Assembly: GCA_016718155.1 (NCBI GenBank)
Contig: JADKEH010000030.1
Location: forward strand, 1-26,256
Direction of reading: 5' to 3'
Length of the DNA: 26,256 bases
From: Candidatus Rhodoferax randersensis
GTDB lineage: Bacteria; Pseudomonadota; Gammaproteobacteria; Burkholderiales; Burkholderiaceae_C
Shown: positions 10,036-18,375 of the stretch, piece after piece
Numbering within the stretch: position 1 is the first letter of the stretch
Layout: the number at the start of each line of letters is the position of its first letter
Notes under the pieces: model-generated
What the model saw: the letters and a program-made list of their open reading frames with translations, nothing else
Told to the model about the DNA's origin: nothing
Databases searched by the model: none
Translations under genes and position numbers: made by a program

Positions 10036-12455
10036 TCAACTCGCGTTCTTGCGCCGCAACTTGGGGGTGTCGGCCGCCTGACAGGCCCGACGATAGGCTT
10101 GTAGCGTCTTCTGGACGCGGCCCAGGATCGTCTCGGCCGCGTAGTCGCCCGCCACTGTACCCATGCCGCTGGCGAAACCGGTCAGCAGCTCGATGCCATC
10201 GCTGGCCTGCTCGGCGGTGTAGATATGGAACAGCCCCTCGCGCACCGCCTCGACCACATCGCGATCGAGCATCAGCTGGCGCCGGTTGCGATCGGGAATC
10301 AGCACGCCCTGGCTGCCATCCAGGCCAGCCGTGCGGCAAATGCGAAAGTAGCCTTCGATCTTCTCGTTGACACCACCAACCGGCAGCACCTCACCATGCA
10401 GGTTCACGGCGCCCGTGACGGCAATGCCCTGCTTGAGCGGCAAACCCGCCAGGGAGGACAGCAGCACGAACAACTCCGCGCACGAGGCCGAATCCCCCTC
10501 GACGCCCATGTACTCCTGCTCGAACACGATCGAGGCATTGAGCGCCAGCGGCGCGATGTGCGCGAACAGGGCCGACAGGTAGCCGTGCAGGATCAGCACC
10601 CCCTTGTCGTGGATCGGGCCGGACATCTCGACCTCGCGCTCGATGTTGAGCAGTCCCTCGATGCCGGCAAAGGTACGCGCGGTGATGCGTACCGGGAAGC
10701 CAAAACGGTAGTCGCCCAGGTCGATCTGGGTCAGGCCATTGATCTGGCCCATTTTCTCGCCCCGCAGGGTCATCAGCCGGTCGCCATCGGTAATGGTTTC
10801 CTGCAGGCGCTGGTCGGGTAGTCATGGCGCTGCTTGCGCGCAAGCAGCGCCGCCTGCATATCGCGCGCCTCCACCAGCGTGCCGGCACGCGCGCGGCACA
10901 AGGCGGCGCTCTCCATCACCAGTGCCTCGGTGCCGGCAAAGATCGCGCTTTGGCGCGTCTGATCGTCCACCTCGCGGTGCGAGTCCTCCAGCAGGCCGGC
11001 CACCGCGGCGGCCGAAAAATGAGGCAGCCCGAGGCGCTTGCAGACGTGGGCGACAAACACCCCGCAGGCACTGTAGGTCTGCTCGGTGGAGGTGAAGCTC
11101 TCGGCAAAGTCCACCTTGACGCGAAAACGCCGCCCAAACTCAGGGTCGGCCTCCTGCAATTCGTAATACTGCTCAATGGAGCCGATCAGCACGATCTTGA
11201 CCTCCAGGTCAACCGCCTCGGGCTCCAGCGATACCGAGGCGATCGGGGCAATCATCGGACCGGGTTCTTCAATCTGCAGGCGTCCGTTGCGCAGGAAGCG
11301 CCGCAGCTTCTCCCACACCACCTCATCGGTCAGCAAGTCGCGCAGGTGCAGCATCAGAAAACCGCCATGCGCATTGAGCAGGCTGCCGGCACGGATGCGG
11401 GAGAAGTCGGTCACCAGCGCGTCCTCTTCAGGCTGGTACTCGATGCTGCCAAACAGTGTGCGAAACGAGGGGTTGTTCTCGACAATCACCGGCGCGCCCC
11501 GCATCGCGCCGTTGTCCACCAGCAGGTTTACCCGGTAACGCGACGACACCGTTAGCAAGGCCGCCTGACGAGCCTCGTCGTCCGTGTCGGAGACCTCGAA
11601 CCACTCCAGGTTGTCCAACACGTCGTGCTGGACTTGTTCCAGGTAGGCGCCGAGCTTGACCGAGTCCTTGATCTGCTTCTTCAGGCCAACCCGGATGACC
11701 TGAATCTCGTGCTCCAGCACTGGCCGGGCGACCTGGCGGCGCAGCGCCACCAGGCCCTCGTTCATGACCCGCTCCATGGGCCGGGTCTTGTCCAGAAAGC
11801 GCGTGATCTCGTCACGCAGCTCCTGCTCGGCCTGGTCGATCTGAACGCGCCGCTCCTTGGGCAGCGAGCGTGCCTCGGCCTCGGTCAAGGCATTGCCCTT
11901 GTCACCCAGCAGGGTGAACACCAGATGGCCGTTCTCGCGGTACAGGGCAAAGCTGCGCGCTTCGGCAAACGCATCCAACTCCGCATAGGCCCGGGCTTCC
12001 TCGATCTTGTAGGCCTTCTCGATGCGCTCGCTCTCGGTCTTGAACTCCTGGCCACCCAGTCGCTCGGGGATGTCTTTTTGCAGGGTCTTGCACATCTGCG
12101 CCATCAGTTGGCGCAACTCGCGGCCCTGTCCGGGCGGCATGCGCAGCGCACGCGGCTTCTCGGGGGCATCGAAGTTGTGCAGGTAACACAGGTCGGGTGG
12201 CACGGGTTTGTTGGCGGCCACCGACAACATTTCCTGGCGCATCAGCGAAGCGCGACCGCTGCCCACCTCGCCCAGCACGAACAGGTTGTAGTCCGGCTGC
12301 TCCATGCCCAGCCCGAAGCGCGCGGCGGTCTGGGCGCGCTCCTGACCGATCCAGGGCAGCGGCAAATGGGCCAGTTCGGAGGTATCGGCAAAACCCAGTG
12401 ATGGCGAGTGAATGGTGACGCGCAAATCGTCGGGGGCAAGGCTTGAGATGGACAT
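10036..12455 (-). CDS. Lon-like ATP-dependent protease (YcbZ/LonB-like, AAA_32 plus Lon C domain), one frameshift
   Basis: Two open frames meet near 10815. The upstream frame ends in ALLARKQRHDYP and the downstream one continues DQRLQETITDGDRLMTLRGE once a single missing base in a CCCG run is restored, giving about 806 residues. The N-terminal AAA part has FVLGEVGSGRASLMRQ in place of a textbook GxxGxGK[ST] loop. The middle is coiled and charged (QAEQELRDEITRFLDKTRP), followed by the AAA_32 region (RAGSLLNAHGGFLMLHLRDL; VKIVLIGSIEQYYELQEADP). The C-terminal Lon domain has catalytic Ser in EGDSASCAEL and Lys in GGVNEKIEGYF. It should degrade cytosolic proteins; targets are unknown. ATG 12455 (MSISSLAPDDLRV) is preferred; ATG 12467 or 12473 are possible, and none has a clear Shine-Dalgarno site. 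Repeat copy 2 lies just upstream. Confidence 0.88.
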
Positions 12456-12496
12456 GGTTGAGTCCATTGTCATGCAAAACCGGCGCGCCAACCGTG

Positions 12497-12731
12497 CTGA
12501 CTGACATGGGCTCTCGCTCACCTTGCATCATGCAAGGGCACCGCCATTGCGAGCCTCCAGTTCCGGGTCTGAACTGCACAGGGACCTTGAACCAGTGTCG
12601 TCATCGCGAGCCTCCCGAATCCGGACCAACACCGCACACGGATCTTGAACCTGATGGCGTCACTGCGAGCGTAGCGCGGCAGTCCATGGGTTCAGGGGTC
12701 CTGGATTGCTTCACTGCGTTCGCAATGACGA
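12497..12731. repeat. Dispersed composite repeat, copy 2 (longest)
   Basis: It has the same left flank as copy 1 (TGACATGGGCTC, then CATGCAAGGGCACCGCC). The first module then occurs twice in tandem: 12544-12597 (ATTGCGAGCCTCC...CACAGGGACCTTGAACC) and 12598-12651 (CATCGCGAGCCTCCCGAATC...CACACGGATCTTGAACC). The hairpin module at 12657-12731 has inner GCGTAGCGCGGCAGTCCATG and CTGGATTGCTTCACTGCG. It fills the gap between the divergent protease and oxidoreductase genes, so it sits where their promoters should be. Confidence 0.8.
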
Positions 12732-12791
12732 TGTGCTTTCACCTTAACGCCGGGCGCTTGTGATTGGCCTGAACGGCCCCATTTGGGTCGG

Positions 12792-13778
12792 ATGATTCCA
12801 TTTTCGGTGCTCGACCTCTCCCCGATTACGCAGGGCGGCGACGCCGCGCAATCGTTTCGCAACACGCTGGACCTGGCACAACATGCCGAGCGCTGGGGCT
12901 TCCAGCGTTACTGGCTGGCCGAGCACCACGGCATGCCCGGCATTGCCAGCGCCGCCACGGCGGTGCTGATTGGCCATGTGGCCGGCGGCACTTCGACAAT
13001 CCGGGTCGGCGCGGGCGGCATCATGCTGCCCAACCATTCGCCTCTGGTGATTGCCGAACAGTTTGGCACGCTGGCGTCGCTCTACCCTGGGCGCATCGAC
13101 CTCGGGCTGGGCCGCGCGCCGGGCTCCGACCCCGTCACGGCGCGCGCGCTGCGCCGCAACCTGGCCTCGGACGCGGACGAGTTCCCCCGTGATGTGGTCG
13201 AGTTGATGGACTACTTCTCGGCCAGTTCCAAAGGCCCAGTGCACGCGGTGCCCGGCCAGGGCATCAACGTGCCGATCTGGATTCTGGGCTCCAGCCTATT
13301 TGGCGCGCAGCTTGCAGCCGCGCTGGGCCTGCCCTATGCCTTTGCCTCCCACTTTGCGCCGCAGCAGATGATGCAGGCCATCGCGCTGTACCGCGCCAAC
13401 TTTCGTCCGTCGGCGCAGTTGGCCAAACCGTATGTGATGCTGGGCTTCAATGTGTTCGCCGCCGACAGTGACGAGCAGGCGGCCCTGCTGGCCACGTCCA
13501 TGCAACAGGCCTTTGTCAACCTGCGCAGCGGTCGCCCGGCGCGCCTGCCGCCGCCAGTGGCCGACTACCCCAAGCTGGTCGGCCCGGCTGAGCGCGCCTT
13601 GCTCGACAGTGTGTTGTCCTGTGCCGCGATCGGCGCGCCCGACACCGTGCGCGCCAGTCTGAACACCTTCATCGCGCGCACCGGCGCGGATGAACTGATG
13701 ATCACCTCGCAGATCTTCGACCACGCCGCGCGGCTGCGCTCGTACGAAATCACGGCTGGTCTGTTTCAGGCGGGCTAA
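12792..13778 (+). CDS. Luciferase-like (LLM class) flavin-dependent oxidoreductase
   Basis: This intact protein of 328 residues has the usual length of the single-component bacterial luciferase-like family (PF00296, YhbW-like group). Landmarks in order: MIPFSVLDLSPI at the start, RYWLAEHHGMPGIASAATAV (residues about 42-60), IRVGAGGIMLPNHSPLVIAE (about 75-95), LYPGRIDLGLGRAPGSD, IWILGSSLFGAQLAAALGLP and PYAFASHFAP. The family uses FMNH2 or F420H2 to oxidise small organic substrates; the substrate cannot be told. I chose ATG 12792 over the in-frame TTG at 12783 because homologues begin MIPFSVLDLSPI. The Shine-Dalgarno site is weak. It is convergent with yciH, with directly abutting stop codons. 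Confidence 0.92.
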   Translation: MIPFSVLDLSPITQGGDAAQSFRNTLDLAQHAERWGFQRYWLAEHHGMPGIASAATAVLIGHVAGGTSTIRVGAGGIMLPNHSPLVIAEQFGTLASLYPGRIDLGLGRAPGSDPVTARALRRNLASDADEFPRDVVELMDYFSASSKGPVHAVPGQGINVPIWILGSSLFGAQLAAALGLPYAFASHFAPQQMMQAIALYRANFRPSAQLAKPYVMLGFNVFAADSDEQAALLATSMQQAFVNLRSGRPARLPPPVADYPKLVGPAERALLDSVLSCAAIGAPDTVRASLNTFIARTGADELMITSQIFDHAARLRSYEITAGLFQAG

Positions 13779-13787
13779 TCAGCCGCC
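13769..13787. terminator. Hairpin across convergent stop codons
   Basis: GGCGGGCTAATCAGCCGCC folds into GGC/GCC plus GGCT/AGCC with one bulged G and a four-base loop. Both stop codons (TAA 13776-13778 and TGA 13779-13781 on the other strand) lie inside it. The position suits a bidirectional terminator, but there is no T-tract on either side. Confidence 0.35.
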
Positions 13788-14141
13788 CGCGCGTTTGACG
13801 ACGTAGCCCTGGGCCTTGAGCAACTCGACCACACGGTCGCAATGGTCGCCCTGCACCTCAATCACCCCGTCCTTGACGGTACCGCCAGAGCCGCAGGCAG
13901 TCTTCAACTGCTTGCCCAATTGCTGCAGCGCGATGGCATCCAGCGCGACGCCCTTGACCAGCGTCACCGCCTTGCCGCCGCGCCCCTTGCTCTCCCGCGA
14001 CACCCGCACCACACCGTCACCCGCCGCGATGGCCTGCTTCGCACCACACTGACAATGGGCCAACGGCTGGCGGCAGCCGGGGCACATGCGACCGGACTCG
14101 GTCGAATAGACCAGTCCACCGCTGGATTTACTGGATTTCAT
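13779..14141 (-). CDS. yciH: YciH/SUI1-family translation initiation-like protein
   Basis: This intact protein of 120 residues starts at ATG 14141, eight bases after GGAGG; the longer open frame to 14174 runs into repeat copy 3 and is rejected as a start. It has an N-terminal cysteine cluster (CPGCRQPLAHCQC, about residues 20-32) that may bind metal. The SUI1 fold (PF01253) follows: VVRVSRESKGRGGKAVTLVK, LKTACGSGGTVKDGVIEVQG, and the end HCDRVVELLKAQGYVVKRAG. Bacterial YciH resembles eukaryotic eIF1 and binds the small ribosomal subunit, affecting start-codon fidelity. It is convergent with the oxidoreductase gene and has no operon partner. Confidence 0.93.
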   Translation of the reverse strand: MKSSKSSGGLVYSTESGRMCPGCRQPLAHCQCGAKQAIAAGDGVVRVSRESKGRGGKAVTLVKGVALDAIALQQLGKQLKTACGSGGTVKDGVIEVQGDHCDRVVELLKAQGYVVKRAGG

Positions 14142-14156
14142 GGCAAACCCTCCAAG

Positions 14157-14400
14157 GAAACTTCCGGCATTCATGACGGCGCGTCGTCATTGCGAGCCTC
14201 CCGTTCCCGGTCTGAACCGCACACGGACCTTGAACCCGTATCGTCATCGCGAGGCCGCAGGCCGTGGCGATCCATGCAATTGGGAGCTATGGATTGCTTC
14301 ACTTCGTTCGCAATGACGACCGCTTCATGGAAAGGAGCGACAGCGACGCGGCAACGCGCTGCGCTCGCAATGACAAGTTCTGCTGTCATGCAATTGGGAA
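14157..14400. repeat. Dispersed composite repeat, copy 3
   Basis: The left flank GAAACTTCCGG..TCATGACGGCGCG is shared with copy 4, not with copies 1 and 2. The first module (GTCATTGCGAGCCTCCCG...CCGCACACGGACCTTGAACC) ends at about 14236. The hairpin module lies at 14241-14319 and is close to identical with that of copy 1. A degraded half-module follows (GCGCTGCGCTCGCAATGACA), and CATGCAATTGGGA from inside the hairpin module (14273) recurs at 14387. The copy begins just upstream of the yciH ribosome-binding site. Confidence 0.78.
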
Positions 14401-14432
14401 GGTCGACAGTCAGTTGGCGACAGATCAAGGTC

Positions 14433-14687
14433 TCAGTCGGGCTTGAATTCGGCCTCGAACTTGACCGCATCGGCGGCCAGCGCGAATGTCACCAGTTGCC
14501 CCATCTTGCGGTCACTCAGCCGGTGCGCCGCGAACAGGCTGTATTTGCCCTTCAGGTAGAAACAGGGCAAGTCAATCAGGGCATAGGGAAAGGGTACAAA
14601 CACCTGGTGCTCGAAGATCTCGCGGTGCACATTCTTGGGCGACGGGAACAGGGTGTAAGCGTCGGTGTGGATGGATCGTTCTGACAT
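14433..14687 (-). CDS. Small hypothetical protein, 84 residues
   Basis: I do not recognise the family. The protein is soluble, without a signal or membrane helix, and moderately aromatic: TDAYTLFPSPKNVHREIFEH, VFVPFPYALIDLPCFYLKGK, YSLFAAHRLSDRKMGQLVTF. It ends acidic (KFEAEFKPD). The composition looks like a real folded protein and unlike the arginine- and alanine-rich antisense frames around it. The start at ATG 14687 (MSERSIHTD) lacks a clear Shine-Dalgarno site. It is divergent from the small gene at 14775 across 87 bases. Confidence 0.6.
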   Translation of the reverse strand: MSERSIHTDAYTLFPSPKNVHREIFEHQVFVPFPYALIDLPCFYLKGKYSLFAAHRLSDRKMGQLVTFALAADAVKFEAEFKPD

Positions 14688-14774
14688 GGTGCGAAGCGCG
14701 GTAAAGTGGTGGGTGCTTCAACCGGATTGAAGCACGGATTTGCGCACCCAACGCTTGACAGAAGGAACCCCACC

Positions 14775-15014
14775 ATGACCCGGCACAACGACCCTTCACA
14801 CCCAGAGTGGGCTGCCAAGGTGCTGCCCCTGATCCGCGGTGGCAACCTGGACGCCGCGCTGGCCCAGATCAAGGTGGCGCCCAGCGTCAAGGACCTCAAG
14901 CAATTGCAGACCACGCTGGCTGGCGCCAAACTCAAGCCGCAGCCCGTGGTCGACGTGGCCATCAACGACCAGATCGACGCCCTGCTGGGCTCGCGGCTGC
15001 ATCGCTCGCCCTAG
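14775..15014 (+). CDS. Small hypothetical protein, 79 residues
   Basis: ATG 14775 is preceded by GAAGGAA at a suitable distance; the longer frame from 14706 has no such site and an unlikely leader. The product is a soluble alpha-helical protein: HPEWAAKVLPLIRGGNLDAA, LAQIKVAPSVKDLKQLQTTL, KLKPQPVVDVAINDQIDALL. I do not recognise the family. A helix-turn-helix or helical hairpin arrangement is possible from the hydrophobic spacing, but no function can be claimed. It is convergent with the CorA-like gene, 31 bases away. Confidence 0.6.
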   Translation: MTRHNDPSHPEWAAKVLPLIRGGNLDAALAQIKVAPSVKDLKQLQTTLAGAKLKPQPVVDVAINDQIDALLGSRLHRSP

Positions 15015-15045
15015 GGCGCCAGCAGCAGCCAGTCGGCGGGCACCA

Positions 15046-16704
15046 TCAGCGACTTGTGCCGGTCAGGGCCACCCAAAAGGCCTTGCACTTGCCGACGAAA
15101 GTCAGCTTTTCGTCCGCCAAGGCCTCAAGAAAGTCCGACAGCGGCTTGGATCGTGAAATGGCGAACAACACCAAGGCCACAAAGGCACTGGTGGCCAGCA
15201 GGCCGTGCAGCAGACGCTTCGAGACGGACCCGTCGCCAAAGGGAATGATGTTCATCCCAAAATAGCCGGTTGTGATCGTGGCCATCAGACCCAGAATGGT
15301 GATCACGGTCAGGCGCACCACGGTGTTGGTCTGCCGGCGCTGGGAGTCACTGTCGAGGTACTGACTCATCTCCCGAATCTCGTCGCGCACCTCGTTGTAC
15401 AAGACACTGTTGCGCAAGTGGTTCGAAGTCATGTGAAAGATCGCCTGCACATGCGAGCGTTCTGACAACTCATGAAACCAGTAGCGGTGCGTGAAGCGAA
15501 GAAAGGTTTCGAAGTTGGCCCGAATACGCCGTTTGAAACGCCGCACCGAGCCGTCGTTGCGAATATCAAGGTCGTTGACCGCATCGACCAACACATCCGA
15601 GAACACCAGCAAGGAGGCGCGGTGCAGATGCGCAATCAGGAACACCAGAAAGTACTGATGGCGAAACTGCGCCAGCACACCCCGCTCGGGGCAGGTAAAA
15701 AACGCCGAGGCCGAGTCGCCCACCACCGTCAGGGCGTTGCCACTGCACATGAAACGCGTATTGGGTCCGGCCTGCGTGTTAGTCCAGAAACGGTCCTGGC
15801 AATAACGCCGCTCAAACTCCAACACCGTGGGCTCGTTGACCGGCAGGGCCTCGTCCGGATGCAACACCGTGGCCAGCCCGAGGCGAACCCATTGCTCGCG
15901 GCTCAGGCTGCGCGGTTGGTCCAGGCTCAAGTAGGCCATGACCGGCATGCGGTGGTACTCGATCAAGCGATAACGCAAGTCCCCCGGCTCGTCCGAATGC
16001 GCCAACACCAATGGTCGCAGCAGGCAGGCCCAGTGCTCCGAGATGCACGGCGCGCGATGCTCGCAGACAAAACGCAGGTACTTGTCGCGGCGGGCCGCGT
16101 CCGATTGCGCCACCACCCGGCCGTTGGTGTCCAGCCATTCGGCCAGATGCACGTTGTGCAAGCCGTCGCCCCCCTCCTCCCATCCGGACGGATAAGCGCG
16201 GCCGAAGCGGTAAAGGAGGTCGCGCACCGTATCCAGCGGCAAGTCAGTGGCCCGCACTTCCACGTTGAGTTGAACCAGGTCCAGATCATGAAAGAAGTAC
16301 AGGTCGATATGGACAATCTGCAACGCTATCGGCGCTTGTCCTTCGCGCAGCGTCAAGCGCAACTGCGCCACGTCCTTGCGTCGGAAAACATGCATCGGCG
16401 AACGACCCGGCGGATCGTCGGCAGACTCACGCGTCGAGCGACCTTCGCCATACAGAAACCGTTGCACGTAGGGCAAAAAGGAAACAAATTCACGGTAGTG
16501 ACGTTCCTTGAACTCGGCCGAGTCGGCGGTGAACTCGTCATCGAGACGCTGCCAGGGGTGGCTATCACGTTTGAGCTCAAAAGCCTCCCAATGCCGACTT
16601 TGAGCATCGTCCGTCGCCGCTGACTCCAGTTGCAGCGGCCAGACCAGGCTGGCGTGGAACAAGCGAACCCGGCCATCAACTTCAAAATCGTCTTGTGCAG
16701 GCAT
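15046..16704 (-). CDS. CorA-like inner membrane protein with large N-terminal domain
   Basis: This intact protein of 552 residues starts at ATG 16704, after GAGGAG seven bases upstream; the longer open frame to 16761 enters repeat copy 4. The last 90 residues carry two membrane helices (VVRLTVITILGLMATITTGY and LLHGLLATSAFVALVLFAIS) with GYFGMNIIPFGD between them. The Gly-Met-Asn at residues 483-485 is the signature of CorA-type divalent cation channels. The preceding 470 residues are soluble, longer than the roughly 240-290 of E. coli CorA, and include a long charged helix region just before the membrane (VLYNEVRDEIREMSQYLDSD). Magnesium or another divalent cation is the likely substrate, but an acidic periplasmic loop is replaced by a short basic one (GDGSVSKR), so transport is not certain. 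Confidence 0.75.
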   Translation of the reverse strand: MPAQDDFEVDGRVRLFHASLVWPLQLESAATDDAQSRHWEAFELKRDSHPWQRLDDEFTADSAEFKERHYREFVSFLPYVQRFLYGEGRSTRESADDPPGRSPMHVFRRKDVAQLRLTLREGQAPIALQIVHIDLYFFHDLDLVQLNVEVRATDLPLDTVRDLLYRFGRAYPSGWEEGGDGLHNVHLAEWLDTNGRVVAQSDAARRDKYLRFVCEHRAPCISEHWACLLRPLVLAHSDEPGDLRYRLIEYHRMPVMAYLSLDQPRSLSREQWVRLGLATVLHPDEALPVNEPTVLEFERRYCQDRFWTNTQAGPNTRFMCSGNALTVVGDSASAFFTCPERGVLAQFRHQYFLVFLIAHLHRASLLVFSDVLVDAVNDLDIRNDGSVRRFKRRIRANFETFLRFTHRYWFHELSERSHVQAIFHMTSNHLRNSVLYNEVRDEIREMSQYLDSDSQRRQTNTVVRLTVITILGLMATITTGYFGMNIIPFGDGSVSKRLLHGLLATSAFVALVLFAISRSKPLSDFLEALADEKLTFVGKCKAFWVALTGTSR

Positions 16705-16742
16705 TCGTTCTCCTCGTGTGATCGACCATCCCAGGCATTCTA

Positions 16743-16826
16743 GGAGACTTCCGGAACTCATGACAACGCGTCGTCGTTGCGAGCGTAGCGCGGCAATCCA
16801 GGACTCCTAAACCCATGGACTGCACC
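16743..16826. repeat. Dispersed composite repeat, copy 4 (truncated)
   Basis: The left flank GAGACTTCCGG..CTCATGACAACGCG matches copy 3. Next comes TCGTCGTTGCGAG followed by GCGTAGCGCGGCAATCCA, the left arm of the hairpin module as in copy 2. After CCCATGGACTGCACCAATG the similarity to the right arm is lost, so the copy is cut or decayed. It lies between the divergent CorA-like and MOSC genes. Confidence 0.65.
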
Positions 16827-16911
16827 AATGCTGTCCAAGTCCGTCCAAGGAGCCAAGCAGGGCCGTTGGACCGACAATGCCAACATGCCGTCGTCAAATC
16901 TCTCGCAACCC

Positions 16912-17454
16912 ATGACTGCGCGCGTCGTGGCGGTTCACTTCAACCCGGTGCACGCCTTCTCGAAGCGCGCCACCGACTCGATCCAGCTACTAGCCGACCT
17001 CGGCGTCGAGGGCGATGCCCACAGTGGCGTGACGGTGCAGCATCGCTCACGTGTGGCGCGCGATCCGACTCAGCCCAACCTGCGCCAGGTTCACCTGATG
17101 CACGCCGAATTGTTTGATGAACTGCGGCGCAAGGGCTTTGCCATCCTGCCGGGCCAGCTCGGTGAGAACATCACCACCGAGGGTGTGGACTTGCTCGCCT
17201 TGCCGACCAATGCGGCACTGCGCATCGGAGCCGATGCGGTGGTTCGCATCACAGGCCTGCGCAACCCCTGCGTGCAGATCGACAACTTTCAGAGCGGGCT
17301 GATGTCGGCTGTGCTGAGTCGCTCGCCGCAAGGCCAACTGATCCGCAAAGCCGGCGTGATGGCGGTGGTGGTGACTGGTGGCCGGGTGGTGGCGGAAGAC
17401 CCGATCCACGTCATCCTGCCGGATCAACCCCATTCACCTCTGGAGCCGGTTTGA
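16912..17454 (+). CDS. MOSC domain protein
   Basis: The protein of about 180 residues covers one MOSC domain (PF03473): ARVVAVHFNPVHAFSK, LLADLGVEGDAHSGVTVQHR (conserved Gly-Asp-His), ILPGQLGENITTEGVDLLAL (conserved Gly-Glu-Asn), and VVRITGLRNPCVQIDNFQ with the single conserved Cys near residue 120. MOSC proteins are thought to carry sulfur or bind molybdenum cofactor, as in YiiM and the C-terminus of molybdenum cofactor sulfurases, and can detoxify N-hydroxylated bases. ATG 16912 (MTARVVAV) is chosen because homology begins there; ATG 16885 is an alternative. Neither has a clear ribosome-binding site. The gene is followed without gap by a hydrolase gene. Confidence 0.85.
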   Translation: MTARVVAVHFNPVHAFSKRATDSIQLLADLGVEGDAHSGVTVQHRSRVARDPTQPNLRQVHLMHAELFDELRRKGFAILPGQLGENITTEGVDLLALPTNAALRIGADAVVRITGLRNPCVQIDNFQSGLMSAVLSRSPQGQLIRKAGVMAVVVTGGRVVAEDPIHVILPDQPHSPLEPV

Positions 17455-17477
17455 TCGCGTCGTGCACGTTTGGTCTG

Positions 17478-18347
17478 ATGCGATGCGCGCTGATGGTTGC
17501 ATCCGTCGCTGCGGCCGCCGCACTTGCCCAGACCCAGGCCCCGCTCCCGTCGTATCGCAGCAGTGTGCCGATCACCGTGGACGGTGAGACCGTGCGCCTC
17601 GATATGCGCATTTACAAACCCGATGGAAGTGGCCCGTTTCCGACGCTGGTGTTCAACCACGGATCGACCGGCTACGGGACAGATTCCGCGCGAATCAAAC
17701 AAGCGGTGGACGCGCCTGCCGTGGCCGCCTTTTTTGTGCGCCGTGGCTGGGCAGTGGTGATGCCAGCTCGCCGCGGCCGTGCCGAATCGGAAGGACTGTA
17801 CGACGAGGGTTTCTCGTTCATTCGCGCGCTGGGGTACTCCTGCATACCCTCCCTGTCACTGTCCGGAGCTGACCGTGCACTGCGTGACATTGAGGCGGCC
17901 ATGACGGTCATCCTCACCATGCCATTCGTCGACAAGGAGCGTGTCGCCATGGGAGGCATCTCACGCGGCGGCGCGCTCAGCGTGGCCTACGCCGGCACGC
18001 ACCCCACCGAAGTCAAGGCAGTCGTCAACTTCGTGGGCGGATGGTTGGGTGAACCGTGTCCGACCATGAGTTCGGTGAATCAGTCGGTGCTCACGCGCGG
18101 CGCGGCTTACCCCGGAGAATCGCTGTGGCTCTACGCCGACAAAGACCCGTATTACGCGCTGTCGCACAGCCGCGAGAACTTTGCCGCCTTCACGCGCGCG
18201 GGCGGAAAGGGTTCCTTCCACGAATTCACGGTTCCAGCCGACAACGGCCACTGGTTGGGCGGGTTTCCCAAGCTGTGGGCAAACCAACTTGAAGCCTACC
18301 TGAAGCTCAGGGGCTTACCGAGTGCCGAATCACCATCCCGCCTGTAG
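17478..18347 (+). CDS. Secreted alpha/beta hydrolase (dienelactone hydrolase-like)
   Basis: From ATG 17478 the protein has 289 residues with a signal peptide (MRCALMVASVAAAAALA, cleavage before QTQ). An in-frame TTG at 17451 that overlaps the stop of the MOSC gene would add nine residues. The alpha/beta hydrolase core shows LVFNHGSTGYG (oxyanion loop), WAVVMPARRGRAESEG, the nucleophile elbow MGGISRGGAL near 17955, the acid in LWLYADKDPYY near 18140 and the catalytic His in DNGHWLGG near 18245. The two cysteines, in GYSCIPS and GEPCPT, may form a disulfide in the periplasm. It is probably co-transcribed with the MOSC gene, though no shared function is evident. Confidence 0.87.
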   Translation: MRCALMVASVAAAAALAQTQAPLPSYRSSVPITVDGETVRLDMRIYKPDGSGPFPTLVFNHGSTGYGTDSARIKQAVDAPAVAAFFVRRGWAVVMPARRGRAESEGLYDEGFSFIRALGYSCIPSLSLSGADRALRDIEAAMTVILTMPFVDKERVAMGGISRGGALSVAYAGTHPTEVKAVVNFVGGWLGEPCPTMSSVNQSVLTRGAAYPGESLWLYADKDPYYALSHSRENFAAFTRAGGKGSFHEFTVPADNGHWLGGFPKLWANQLEAYLKLRGLPSAESPSRL

Positions 18348-18375
18348 AAGAACCCCCAACATCATGGCCAACGCT

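Noticed and set aside
8085..10370. One 761-residue open frame, apparently a DUF2917-hydrolase fusion
   Set aside because: A strong ribosome-binding site, ATG and lipoprotein signal occur inside it at 8426-8510, and its last 120 codons run antisense through the protease gene. It is two genes joined by frameshifts, not a fusion protein.
11625..12401. Long open frame of 258 codons opposite the Lon-like protease
   Set aside because: It is a leucine/glutamine/histidine-rich shadow of a gene with clear domain motifs; high GC content gives such antisense frames throughout the window.
15472..16623. Open frame of 383 codons opposite the CorA-like gene
   Set aside because: It has no family resemblance, no ribosome-binding site and a basic biased composition; the minus-strand gene has clear CorA motifs.
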